Positions 54,079-62,617 of a DNA stretch of 64,000 bases are shown piece by piece. The notes below the pieces were generated by a model. It was not told where the DNA came from and did not search any database. It worked only from the letters and a program-made list of their open reading frames with translations. Origin of the DNA: Geobacter sp. Lineage in GTDB: Bacteria; Desulfobacterota; Desulfuromonadia; Geobacterales; Pseudopelobacteraceae. Numbering within the stretch: position 1 is the first letter of the stretch; every line of letters begins with the position of its first letter. The translations under genes and the position numbers were made by a program. Where the stretch lies: contig PJFB01000001.1 in the NCBI GenBank assembly GCA_003574895.1, forward strand, positions 434,001-498,000, in the 5' to 3' direction.

Positions 54079-54525
54079 TTATTTGCAGTATTTTTTTTCA
54101 ATTTCCGAAATCTTGTCCAGCCTATTTTGGTGCCGTCCGCCTTCAAAAGTGGCATCCAGCCAGGCACCCACCAGATCACAGGCCTTCTGTTCGTCCAGAA
54201 CGCGGCCGCCAAGGACAAGGATATTGGCGTTGTTATGCTCTTTGGCCATGCGTGCCATAAAGACATCCGTTACCAGTGCGGCACGTATGCCGGACACCTT
54301 GTTGGCCGCTATGGACATACCGATTCCGGTACCGCAGATCAGGATACCTTTGTCAGCCGTCCCTGAACTCACTGTCTCAGCCACTTTCAAGCCAAAATCA
54401 GGGTAATCCACTGAGTCGCTGTTGTTGGTGCCGGCATCATTGACCTCGAAGCCCCTTCGGGCAAGATAACTCTTGAGGGCCGATTTGAGATTCAAGCCGC
54501 CGTGATCACTGCCTATGACAATCAT
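54079..54525 (-). CDS. rpiB: Ribose-5-phosphate isomerase B
   Basis: 148 aa. IGSDHGGLNLKSALKSYL at the start and ILICGTGIGMSIAANKV with C64 as the probable catalytic base. Interconverts ribose 5-phosphate and ribulose 5-phosphate. Placed between fabF (14 nt) and glyA, so it is part of the same transcript. Confidence 0.94.
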   Translation of the reverse strand: MIVIGSDHGGLNLKSALKSYLARRGFEVNDAGTNNSDSVDYPDFGLKVAETVSSGTADKGILICGTGIGMSIAANKVSGIRAALVTDVFMARMAKEHNNANILVLGGRVLDEQKACDLVGAWLDATFEGGRHQNRLDKISEIEKKYCK

Positions 54526-54539
54526 AAATTGAACTCTCT

Positions 54540-55775
54540 TTACTGGATCTTCTTAAACAGCAGGCTGGCGTTTGTGCCGCCGAAGCCGAAGGAGTTGCTC
54601 ATGGTGTATTCAAGCTTGGCGTCGCGAGCCGTGTTGGGGACATAATCCAGATCGCACTCAGGATCCGGTTCCACGTAGTTGATGGTCGGAGGGACAACGC
54701 TCTTCTCCATGGCCAGGCAACAGAAGACCGCTTCGATGCCGCCGGCAGCTCCCAACAGGTGACCAGTCATGGACTTGGTGGAAGATACCATCATTTTTTT
54801 TGCATGGTCGCCAAAGACCGTCTTGATTGCCATGGTTTCGTAAAGATCGTTGAATGGTGTCGATGTACCGTGGGCATTGATGTAATTCACCTGTTCGGGA
54901 TCGACACCGCCTCCTCTAAGAGCCATTCGCATGCAACGGGCCGCACCCTCTCCTCCCGGAGCAGGCGTGGTCAGGTGATAGGCATCGCCGGTAAGGCCAT
55001 AGCCAACAACCTCGGCATAGATTTTCGCACCACGTTTTTTGGCTGCTTCATATTCTTCGAGCACCACTATGCCGGCCCCTTCGCCAAGAATAAAACCGTC
55101 ACGGTTTTTCTCAAAGGGGCGTGAAGCGGTTTCCGGGCTGTCATTGCGATCGGAAAGGGCCTTCATCACGGCAAACCCACCGATACCCAACGGCGTAACC
55201 GTGGATTCGGTACCTCCGGCGATCATTGCATCGGCATCGCCCCGTTTGATGATGTGGTAAGCGTCACCAATGGAATGAGTCGCCGTTGCACAGGCGGAGA
55301 CCGAGGATATATTGGGCCCTTTGGCGCCATACTTGATGGAGATGTGGCCGGGTGCAAGATTTATGATCAGCATGGGAATAAAGAATGGCGATATCTTCTT
55401 GATGCCCCCTTCCTGCAATGCCGTATGATACCTCTCAATGGCCGGCAGACCGCCAAGACCGGCCCCAACCAGTACCCCTACCCGCTCGGCGTTCTCTTCG
55501 GTGATAGTCAGGCCCGAGTCTTCCATGGCATAATGGGCGGCTCCCAGGGCATACTGAATAAAGAGATCCATTTTTTTGATATCTTTTTTGTCGATGAAAT
55601 CATCAGGATTGAACCCCTTGACTTCACCGGCAATCTTGACTGGCATTTCGGACGCATCAAAACGGGTTATCAGACCAATGCCTGATTTGCCATTGATAAG
55701 CGCATCCCAGTTGGCGGTGTTGCCGGTACCTAAGGGCGAAACAGCACCAACTCCAGTAATTACGACTCTTCTCAT
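54540..55775 (-). CDS. fabF: 3-oxoacyl-ACP synthase II (KAS II)
   Basis: 411 aa. Thiolase-fold KAS with nucleophile C162 ([16 protein letters not shown]) and the two active-site histidines in [11 protein letters not shown] and SMTGHLLGA. Elongates acyl-ACP with malonyl-ACP. Separated from acpP by 81 nt that hold a terminator. Confidence 0.96.
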   Translation of the reverse strand: MRRVVITGVGAVSPLGTGNTANWDALINGKSGIGLITRFDASEMPVKIAGEVKGFNPDDFIDKKDIKKMDLFIQYALGAAHYAMEDSGLTITEENAERVGVLVGAGLGGLPAIERYHTALQEGGIKKISPFFIPMLIINLAPGHISIKYGAKGPNISSVSACATATHSIGDAYHIIKRGDADAMIAGGTESTVTPLGIGGFAVMKALSDRNDSPETASRPFEKNRDGFILGEGAGIVVLEEYEAAKKRGAKIYAEVVGYGLTGDAYHLTTPAPGGEGAARCMRMALRGGGVDPEQVNYINAHGTSTPFNDLYETMAIKTVFGDHAKKMMVSSTKSMTGHLLGAAGGIEAVFCCLAMEKSVVPPTINYVEPDPECDLDYVPNTARDAKLEYTMSNSFGFGGTNASLLFKKIQ

Positions 55776-55825
55776 GATTTGTAGCTCCCGGCGTTTTACT
55801 TGCGTATTGATCAGAAGGTGAAATG

Positions 55826-55848
55826 AAAAGAGGGGAGAAACTCCCCTC
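55826..55848 (-). terminator. Terminator between acpP and fabF
   Basis: Minus strand GAGGGGAG-TTT-CTCCCCTC followed by TTTT: an 8-bp perfect stem, 8 nt after the acpP stop. It would raise acpP relative to fabF; overlapping it is a KOPS-like octamer (55844-55851). Confidence 0.8.
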
Positions 55849-55856
55849 CCCCTTAA

Positions 55857-56090
55857 TTAGCTGTGCTCTGTGATATACTCGATGGCGTCGTTAACCGACT
55901 GAATCTTTTCGGCATCCTCGTCAGGGATCTCGATGTCGAATTCTTCTTCGAGAGCCATGACCAGTTCAACCGTGTCGAGAGAATCGGCACCCAGGTCATC
56001 CATGAATGAAGCTTCGGGAACTACCTGGGCCTCATCCACGCCCAGCTGCTCCGCAACGATTTCTTTTACGCGTTTTGCAATGTCAGACAT
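55857..56090 (-). CDS. acpP: Acyl carrier protein
   Basis: 77 aa, highly acidic. The phosphopantetheine site is S37 in [21 protein letters not shown]. Carries growing acyl chains. GGAGGTG precedes the ATG. Its strong ribosome site and the following terminator suit its need for high abundance. Confidence 0.97.
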   Translation of the reverse strand: MSDIAKRVKEIVAEQLGVDEAQVVPEASFMDDLGADSLDTVELVMALEEEFDIEIPDEDAEKIQSVNDAIEYITEHS

Positions 56091-56198
56091 CTTTCACCTC
56101 CGTGTGTTGTAAACCTGTAGTAGGTTTATTTTATTGATGTTGATCAGCACAAACTACTTAACAATGAATTTGTTAAAAGTCAAAACATAATTTTAGTG

Positions 56199-56936
56199 TC
56201 ACATATACATGCCGCCGTTAACCGCCACAACCTGTCCGGTAATATAAGCCGAATTGTCGGAAGCAAGGAACAATACGGCATTGGCTATGTCGTCGGCACT
56301 GCCCAAACGTTCCATGGGGATCTGTGCTGCCAACTCCTGGCGCACCTTTTCCGGCAGCGCTTCGGTCATGTCGGTGGCAATGAAACCCGGGGCAACGGCA
56401 TTGACCGTAATATTGCGTTTCGCCAACTCCCGGGCATTGGACTTGGTGAGGCCAATTAGTCCCGCCTTGCTGGCGCAGTAGTTGGCCTGGCCGGCATTGC
56501 CCATTTGGCCCACAATGGAGGCAATATTGATGATGCGGCCGTATCGCTGCTTGGTCATCACCTTCGAAGCGGCCCGTGTGCAGACAAAGGCGCCCTTCAG
56601 GTTGACGCTGAGCACAGCATCCCATTCATCGTCTTTCATGCGCACAAGCAGGCCGTCACGGGTAATGCCGGCATTGTTAACAAGAATATCGATCTTCCCG
56701 AATTTCTCCATGGCAGCATTTACAAGACGTTCGGCGTCTTCGGCAACAGCAACGTTGCACTGGACGGCAACAGCCTCGGTACCGGTTTTTGCCAGCTCAT
56801 CCACCAGCGCCTGACACCCTTCCAGGCTGATATCCGCAGCAACGATCCTGGCCCCCCCGGCTGCAAGCGCAAGCGCAATACTGCGTCCTATACCCCGTGA
56901 TGCTCCGGTAACGACTGCTACTCTATCTTTCACCAT
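56199..56936 (-). CDS. fabG: 3-oxoacyl-ACP reductase
   Basis: 245 aa short-chain dehydrogenase. NADPH site TGASRGIG (residues 10-17), NNAG, and catalytic S140, Y153 and K157 (YCASK). Reduces 3-oxoacyl-ACP. Confidence 0.95.
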   Translation of the reverse strand: MVKDRVAVVTGASRGIGRSIALALAAGGARIVAADISLEGCQALVDELAKTGTEAVAVQCNVAVAEDAERLVNAAMEKFGKIDILVNNAGITRDGLLVRMKDDEWDAVLSVNLKGAFVCTRAASKVMTKQRYGRIINIASIVGQMGNAGQANYCASKAGLIGLTKSNARELAKRNITVNAVAPGFIATDMTEALPEKVRQELAAQIPMERLGSADDIANAVLFLASDNSAYITGQVVAVNGGMYM

Positions 56937-56966
56937 AATCGTGCTCCTTTCGCTTGAGCATAATAT

Positions 56967-57887
56967 TTATAATGCCTTCAATCCTGCCAGATCCTCAACA
57001 TTAGCGGTGGCAACTTCCTTTGTGATCCTTTTTACAAGACCGGAGAGAACCTTTCCCGGACCGATCTCAACAAACCTGCTCACTCCAAGGGATGCCATTT
57101 TCTGAATAGACTGTTCCCACAGAACCGGCCGACAGACTTGAGCCACAAGAAGTTCGTTCACCCTTGCGCTCTCCTGGTTAGGCTCTGCATCCACATTGGA
57201 AACCACCGGTACTGTCATGGAGCCGTACGCTAGAGCGGCAACAACCTTGGCAAGCTTATCAGCGGCGGGTTTCATGAGTTCGCAATGGAATGGAGCGCTT
57301 ACCGGGAGAAGCATTGCTTTCCTGAACCCTTTTCCCTTTGCAATTTCAATGGCTCGGTTTACCGCCGTGCCATGGCCGGCAATAACAATTTGCCCGGGAG
57401 AATTGAAATTGGCAGGAGAAACCACCTCCCCTTGGGCCGCTTCATTGCAGATAGATTCCAACGCTTCTTTATCAATACTCAGCATGGCTGCCATGGCACC
57501 AACTCCGACCGGCACCGCATCCTGCATGAAAGTACCGCGGGCCCGAACCGTTCGGACCGCATCGGCAAAATTCAGGGCGCCTGAACAGACCAGGGCCGAG
57601 TATTCACCCAAGGAATGTCCGGCCAGATAGTCTGCTTTCAAGCCGGTTTCCTGCTCAATCACCCGCAGTATGGCGATACTTGTAGTCAGGATGGCAGGCT
57701 GGGTATTGGCAGTCAATTTCAACTCTTCTTCGCTGCCGCCAAAACAGATGGCTGAGAGTTTCATGGCGATGGCATCGTCGGCCTCTTCAAAAATCCGGCG
57801 GGCAATCGGAAAAGAGTCGGCTATTTCCTTGCCCATGCCGGGATACTGGGACCCCTGACCGGGGAATATAAAAGCGGTTTTATTCAT
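56967..57887 (-). CDS. fabD: Malonyl-CoA:ACP transacylase
   Basis: 306 aa. FIFPGQGSQYPGMG at the N-terminus, nucleophile S92 in AGHSLGEYSALV, and the catalytic His in SAPFHCELM. Loads malonate onto ACP. Confidence 0.96.
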   Translation of the reverse strand: MNKTAFIFPGQGSQYPGMGKEIADSFPIARRIFEEADDAIAMKLSAICFGGSEEELKLTANTQPAILTTSIAILRVIEQETGLKADYLAGHSLGEYSALVCSGALNFADAVRTVRARGTFMQDAVPVGVGAMAAMLSIDKEALESICNEAAQGEVVSPANFNSPGQIVIAGHGTAVNRAIEIAKGKGFRKAMLLPVSAPFHCELMKPAADKLAKVVAALAYGSMTVPVVSNVDAEPNQESARVNELLVAQVCRPVLWEQSIQKMASLGVSRFVEIGPGKVLSGLVKRITKEVATANVEDLAGLKAL

Positions 57888-57965
57888 GATCTGATAACCT
57901 TTAAGTGAAATTTACCGAAGCAAAGTTGTGTTTGCCGAACTCTGACTGTTCGCGAGGGGTCTGTC

Positions 57966-58949
57966 CTACCAGCGCATCAGTGCTGAACCATATGTGAAGC
58001 CTCCACCAAAAGCGGTCAGCAGGATAATATCCCCTGCCTTCATGCGTCCGGAGCGATTGGCTTCGTCAAGGGCGATGGGGATCGAGGCCGCCGAGGTATT
58101 GCCATAGTTGTGGAGATTGACAAAAACCTTGTCTTCACCCAGGCCGAGACGTTTACTGGTGGCATCGATAATCCGACGGTTGGCTTGATGGGGTATAAAC
58201 AGAGAAATGTTGTCCGGAGAAATGCCATTTGCGGTCAAGGCAGCACTGGCAGCTTCTTCCATAGCCCGCACAGCATGCTTGAACACATCGTTTCCTTCCA
58301 TTTTGAGAAAGAAAAGCCGTTCATCGATTGTATGCTGTTGAGAGGCCGGATTCCTGCTACCGCAGCCAGGAAGATAAAGAGTCTCCCAAAAAGATCCGTT
58401 ACTGAAAATATGGGTGGACAGGATACCGCCGTCACCTTCGTATGCCTCGACAACCGCAGCGCCTGCTCCGTCTCCGAACAGGATGCAGGTATTGCGATCA
58501 GACCAGTCAACAATACGAGACAGAACCTCAGCGCCGATAACGAGTGCTTTCTTGGCTTTTCCGCTACTGATGAATCTGTCGGCTATTGAAAGCCCATAAA
58601 CAAATCCGGAACAGGCAGCGGAAAGATCAAAGACGGCAGCATTGTGAGCACCGATTTCGTGCTGAATGATGCAGGCAGTAGAGGGAAAGGGAAAATCAGG
58701 GGTAACCGTACCGAGTATGATCAGGTCGATTTCATCGACATTGGCACCCGACATTTCAAGGGCTCGTTGCGCAGCTGCTACTGCAAAGGTCGAGGTATAT
58801 TCGCCTTCAACTGCTATCCGGCGCTGCCTGATGCCGGTTCTGGAGGTGATCCATTCGTCGTTGGTTTCAACCATTCGTTCCAGGTCGGCATTGGTGAGAA
58901 TTTTATCCGGCAGTGCAGAGCCGGTTCCGGTGATCCTGGCTCTCAGCAT
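57966..58949 (-). CDS. fabH: 3-oxoacyl-ACP synthase III (KAS III)
   Basis: 327 aa. Catalytic C113 (LSAACSGFVYGL), His in LFIPHQANRRI and Asn in NYGNTSAASIP: the Cys-His-Asn triad of FabH. It starts fatty-acid synthesis from acyl-CoA. 78 nt separate it from fabD. Confidence 0.96.
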   Translation of the reverse strand: MLRARITGTGSALPDKILTNADLERMVETNDEWITSRTGIRQRRIAVEGEYTSTFAVAAAQRALEMSGANVDEIDLIILGTVTPDFPFPSTACIIQHEIGAHNAAVFDLSAACSGFVYGLSIADRFISSGKAKKALVIGAEVLSRIVDWSDRNTCILFGDGAGAAVVEAYEGDGGILSTHIFSNGSFWETLYLPGCGSRNPASQQHTIDERLFFLKMEGNDVFKHAVRAMEEAASAALTANGISPDNISLFIPHQANRRIIDATSKRLGLGEDKVFVNLHNYGNTSAASIPIALDEANRSGRMKAGDIILLTAFGGGFTYGSALMRW

Positions 58950-58960
58950 GGCATCTCCAT

Positions 58961-59998
58961 TTATGCAGCATCTTGGCTTTTGGAAGTTTCGCGCTGCATG
59001 TTGATTGCATAGTTTTCCAACAGTTTTTCGGCAACATGTTCCGTAACGCCTCTTTCCGCATATTCATGGGCAAAGCGGATGGCATTCTTGATGGCCTTTA
59101 CGTTGGAGCCGCCGTGGCAAATCATGCCGACGCCATTAATCCCCAGTAGAGGGGCGCCGCCATACTCTGCATAATCCACTATCTTTTTGAAACGCTTGAA
59201 GGCGCCACGTACAAAGAGGCCGCCGAGCTTGGAAACCCAACTCTTCAGGATCTCCTTTTTAAGCATCTGGCCGGCGGCATCAGCCAGTCCTTCCGAAAGC
59301 TTGAGCACCACATTGCCAACAAAACCGTCGCAGACGACAACTTCTACGGTTCCCTTGAAGATATCGCGGCCTTCCACATAACCGGCGTAATTGAGGGATG
59401 TTTTACGAAGTATTGCATTGGTTTCCCGGGTGAGTTCGTTCCCTTTAGAATCCTCCTCGCCATTGGAAAGCAAACCTACGGAAGGATTGGCGATTCCCAT
59501 TGCGTAACGGGCATAGACTTCACCCATAATGGCAAACTGGGCCAGGTGCACTGGTTTGCAATCCACGTTGCCGCCTACGTCCAGCACCAGGGTCTTGCCT
59601 TTAAGGGTTGGGAAGACCTGGGCAATGGCCGGGCGTTCAATGCCACTGATGCGCTTGAGCACAAACATTCCGGCTGCCATGGTGGCACCGGAATTGCCAG
59701 CGCTGAGCGCGGCACAGGCCTTGCCCTCCTTGACCAGTTCGAAGGCCAGACGCACTGATGAATTGCGTTTCTTCCGCACCGCATCAGAAGCGGAATCATG
59801 CATCCCGACCACTTCACTGGCATGGAAAATATCAATATCAAGTCCGTTGCAATCATGGTTGGCCAGTTCGGCTTCCAAGCGGGCACGATCACCTACCAGG
59901 GTCACGGCGATACCGAACTCGCGACAAGCGGCGACAGCTCCACCGACTTCGACAGCCGGGGCGTTGTCACCACCCATTGCATCAACTGCTACTCTCAT
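58961..59998 (-). CDS. plsX: Phosphate acyltransferase PlsX
   Basis: 345 aa from the ATG at 59998 (AGGA just upstream), matching the family start [14 protein letters not shown]; a GTG at 60016 is also open. Makes acyl-phosphate from acyl-ACP for phospholipid synthesis. Ends 11 nt before fabH. Confidence 0.95.
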   Translation of the reverse strand: MRVAVDAMGGDNAPAVEVGGAVAACREFGIAVTLVGDRARLEAELANHDCNGLDIDIFHASEVVGMHDSASDAVRKKRNSSVRLAFELVKEGKACAALSAGNSGATMAAGMFVLKRISGIERPAIAQVFPTLKGKTLVLDVGGNVDCKPVHLAQFAIMGEVYARYAMGIANPSVGLLSNGEEDSKGNELTRETNAILRKTSLNYAGYVEGRDIFKGTVEVVVCDGFVGNVVLKLSEGLADAAGQMLKKEILKSWVSKLGGLFVRGAFKRFKKIVDYAEYGGAPLLGINGVGMICHGGSNVKAIKNAIRFAHEYAERGVTEHVAEKLLENYAINMQRETSKSQDAA

Positions 59999-60030
59999 CG
60001 ATCCTGTTAATGACACGAATGAGAATGGTG

Positions 60031-60216
60031 TTAGTTGGCTTTGTTAAGATCGATGACTTCTTTACCCTTGTAAGTGCCGCAGGTCGGACAGACGCGATGT
60101 GGCAATTTGGGGGATTTGCACTGTGGGCAGACAGAAACGGAGCGGGTCGTGAGGAAATCGTGCGCCCTTCTCATATTTTTGCGGGATTTGGAAGTCTTTT
60201 TCTTAGGTACTGCCAT
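60031..60216 (-). CDS. rpmF: Ribosomal protein L32
   Basis: 61 aa. Basic N-terminus ([18 protein letters not shown]) and a zinc ribbon CPQC ... CPTC. Its retention of all four Cys marks the zinc-binding form. yceD-rpmF-plsX-fab is a widely conserved order that links ribosome and lipid synthesis. Confidence 0.97.
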   Translation of the reverse strand: MAVPKKKTSKSRKNMRRAHDFLTTRSVSVCPQCKSPKLPHRVCPTCGTYKGKEVIDLNKAN

Positions 60217-60264
60217 GTCGAATCTCCTTTTTGCGGTGAGACGGCGAATGCCGCCACCATGTGG

Positions 60265-60810
60265 TTATCTTGATACTTTAAAATCTTTTAATGCACTGAA
60301 TTTGAGGCTGAAATCGCCTCGCGAACAGTCGCAGGACGCCTTGTTCAAATCTGTGCCGCAAACCGGACAGAGCCCTTTGCAATTCTCACTGCAGAGCGGC
60401 TTGAGCGGAATCTCCATTGTCACCTGCTCTTCGATTTCATGGGTGAAGTCGATTTCATTGCCAATGTAGCTGGATGAGATCAGGTCCTGTTCGTTCAATT
60501 CGATTTCATCTTCTTCCACCGCATCAAGGGCAGTTCCCTTGCGAAAAATGATCGTAAAAGAAGAGACTATCACATCGTCGTAACGGGCAAGACAACGAGA
60601 GCACGCCAGTGATAGCGGGGCAACCACCCTGCCTACGGCCCGCAGATGGTCATACTCACGCTCAATGGTTATGTCGCTCCCGATCGGGCCGGTAAAAGTA
60701 ACTTCTCCGGCACTCTGCATTCCAGAAAGCACTGGAAAAGATTCGACCTTTTCCTCGACATGGAGCGAGAACGGTTTATTGTCCTGAATTTGATCTATTA
60801 TTATCTTCAT
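60265..60810 (-). CDS. yceD: YceD/DUF177 family protein
   Basis: 181 aa from the ATG at 60810. Family phrases: ACSRCLARYDDVIVSSF and CSENCKGLCPVCGTDLNKASCDC, with Cys pairs that probably bind a metal. Position before rpmF is the usual one. YceD proteins are linked to 23S rRNA accumulation in bacteria and plastids; the exact role is not settled. Confidence 0.9.
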   Translation of the reverse strand: MKIIIDQIQDNKPFSLHVEEKVESFPVLSGMQSAGEVTFTGPIGSDITIEREYDHLRAVGRVVAPLSLACSRCLARYDDVIVSSFTIIFRKGTALDAVEEDEIELNEQDLISSSYIGNEIDFTHEIEEQVTMEIPLKPLCSENCKGLCPVCGTDLNKASCDCSRGDFSLKFSALKDFKVSR

Positions 60811-60858
60811 GTGACCAGCCAACTGATAACTACGTTACATTAAAATCCAAAGCAAGCA

Positions 60859-60886
60859 AGTATATTGAATGCATTGTGTTTGTCAA
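60859..60886 (-). promoter_or_regulatory. Strong sigma-70 promoter of the yceD-rpmF-plsX-fab operon
   Basis: Minus strand TTGACA (60881-60886), 16-nt spacer, TATACT (60859-60864), 48 nt before the yceD ATG. No FapR- or FadR-type operator was recognised around it. Confidence 0.7.
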
Positions 60887-60949
60887 GACATAAGTTCCAT
60901 CCGGAAACGCTGACCTGAAAGTGCCAGCTCCTCATGAAAATCAAATTGT

Positions 60950-62449
60950 TTAGTTGGGATGCGCCAAGCGATGCCTGCCATAGGGTTCCAGCAACTCGGA
61001 CAACGATGCGCTTAAATGCTGTGGAACCGATTCCCATGAAAAGCGCCATTCCCAGTTGCCATACGCAGTTCCCGGGGTATTCATCCTATCTGCGGACGGC
61101 AGACCGAGAATATCCTGAAATGGGATGATCGCCGTATCGGCCACTGACATGAATACCATTCTGACCATATCGGTAACGATATCCCGTCCGTCGCTGCCGA
61201 GGTAATCCAGCACGGCCTTCTGTTTGGCAGGTGCCAAACTGTGAAACCACCCCAATGTAGTGTCATTGTCATGGGTGCCGGTGTAGACCACACAATTTTT
61301 TGTATGGTTGTGTGGCAGGTAGGGATTCGTAGGGCCGGAATCAAAGGCAAACTGAAGTATCTTCATACCGGGATAACCGCAATGGTCACGCAACGCCTCC
61401 ACCTCGGGGGTTATCACTCCCAGATCTTCGGCAATTATTGGAATCTTACCAAGGGCAGTGTTTATTGCGTCGAACAGATGCGCACCGGGTCCTTTGATCC
61501 ACTTCCCCTTGACAGCGGTCCGCTCACCGACAGGAACATGCCAGGCTGCCTCAAAACCACGGAAATGGTCGATGCGAACAGTATCGAAGAGGTTATACAT
61601 TTGGCGAATACGTTCTATCCACCAAGCATATCCCTGCTTTTCCAGCACAGTCCAATCATAGAGAGGGTTACCCCATAGCTGCCCGGTTTTACTGAAATAA
61701 TCAGGGGGTACGCCAGCCACAAAGGTTGGCTTTCCCTTTTCGTCCAAGAGGAAAATATCACGATTACCCCACACATCGGCTGAATCGTAGGCCACAAAAA
61801 TGGGCAAGTCGCCCATAACCGCAATGCCTTGGGCTGCCGCATATTTGCGCAGTGCTTGCCACTGACGGTAAAACTGCCATTGCTGGTATTTCTGGGCGCC
61901 TATCTCGGGACCGAGCTCGCTGGAAGCCTTTTCATAAAATTCCGGAGCCATCCTGGCGGCATCCACAGGCCACCTGTGCCAGCTTTTTCCTTTGTAGTGC
62001 TGTTTCAGTGCCATAAACAGCGCAAAACCATGCAACCAGGGACTAGTGTCGCAAAAGTGCCAGAATTCTTCCATCCGTGTTGTCCTGCTGTTGGAGAAGA
62101 AGCTGGCGGCAGCCTGCCGCAGCACACTCTGTTTGGCTTCGATTACCCTGGCGAAATCAACACGTTCCTTGGGAAATTGTCCCAAACTGATTTTGTGAGG
62201 CAGATCGCCCTCGTTTGCCAATTGCTCAAGGTCTATCAGCAAAGGATTACCGGCAAAAGCCGAAAAAGCAGAATATGGAGAATTGCCGCAAGCCGGCGGT
62301 GTTAGGGGCAGAACTTGCCAGAGCGACATGCCCATGCCGGCCAGCAAGTCTATGAATTGCCGCGCATCCCTCCCCAATGTGCCGATACCCTCTGTACCTG
62401 GCAGCGATGTAGGGTGCAAGAGGATGCCGCACTTACGTTCGTTTTGCAT
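60950..62449 (-). CDS. malQ: 4-alpha-glucanotransferase (amylomaltase, GH77)
   Basis: 499 aa from ATG at 62449 (GGAGG 5 nt upstream). GH77 catalytic regions: nucleophile in RIDHFRGFEAAW, acid/base in IIAEDLGVIT and the third acid in TGTHDNDTTLGWF. Starts ERKCGILLHPTSLPGTEGIG. Moves maltodextrin units, probably in glycogen turnover. Single gene here. Confidence 0.95.
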   Translation of the reverse strand: MQNERKCGILLHPTSLPGTEGIGTLGRDARQFIDLLAGMGMSLWQVLPLTPPACGNSPYSAFSAFAGNPLLIDLEQLANEGDLPHKISLGQFPKERVDFARVIEAKQSVLRQAAASFFSNSRTTRMEEFWHFCDTSPWLHGFALFMALKQHYKGKSWHRWPVDAARMAPEFYEKASSELGPEIGAQKYQQWQFYRQWQALRKYAAAQGIAVMGDLPIFVAYDSADVWGNRDIFLLDEKGKPTFVAGVPPDYFSKTGQLWGNPLYDWTVLEKQGYAWWIERIRQMYNLFDTVRIDHFRGFEAAWHVPVGERTAVKGKWIKGPGAHLFDAINTALGKIPIIAEDLGVITPEVEALRDHCGYPGMKILQFAFDSGPTNPYLPHNHTKNCVVYTGTHDNDTTLGWFHSLAPAKQKAVLDYLGSDGRDIVTDMVRMVFMSVADTAIIPFQDILGLPSADRMNTPGTAYGNWEWRFSWESVPQHLSASLSELLEPYGRHRLAHPN

Positions 62450-62617
62450 ATCTACCTCCAACCCCTTTCAGATGTTTGCGGGCGCCTTTGTGTTCAAATA
62501 GTATCAGCAATATGAAATTGAACAAAATTATATTCGAGTGCCCACCATTGATACCGGCAATTACGTTGACAGGAATCCGACTCGCTGTTTTAAAATCTGG
62601 TTGGCAACAGTGGATAT

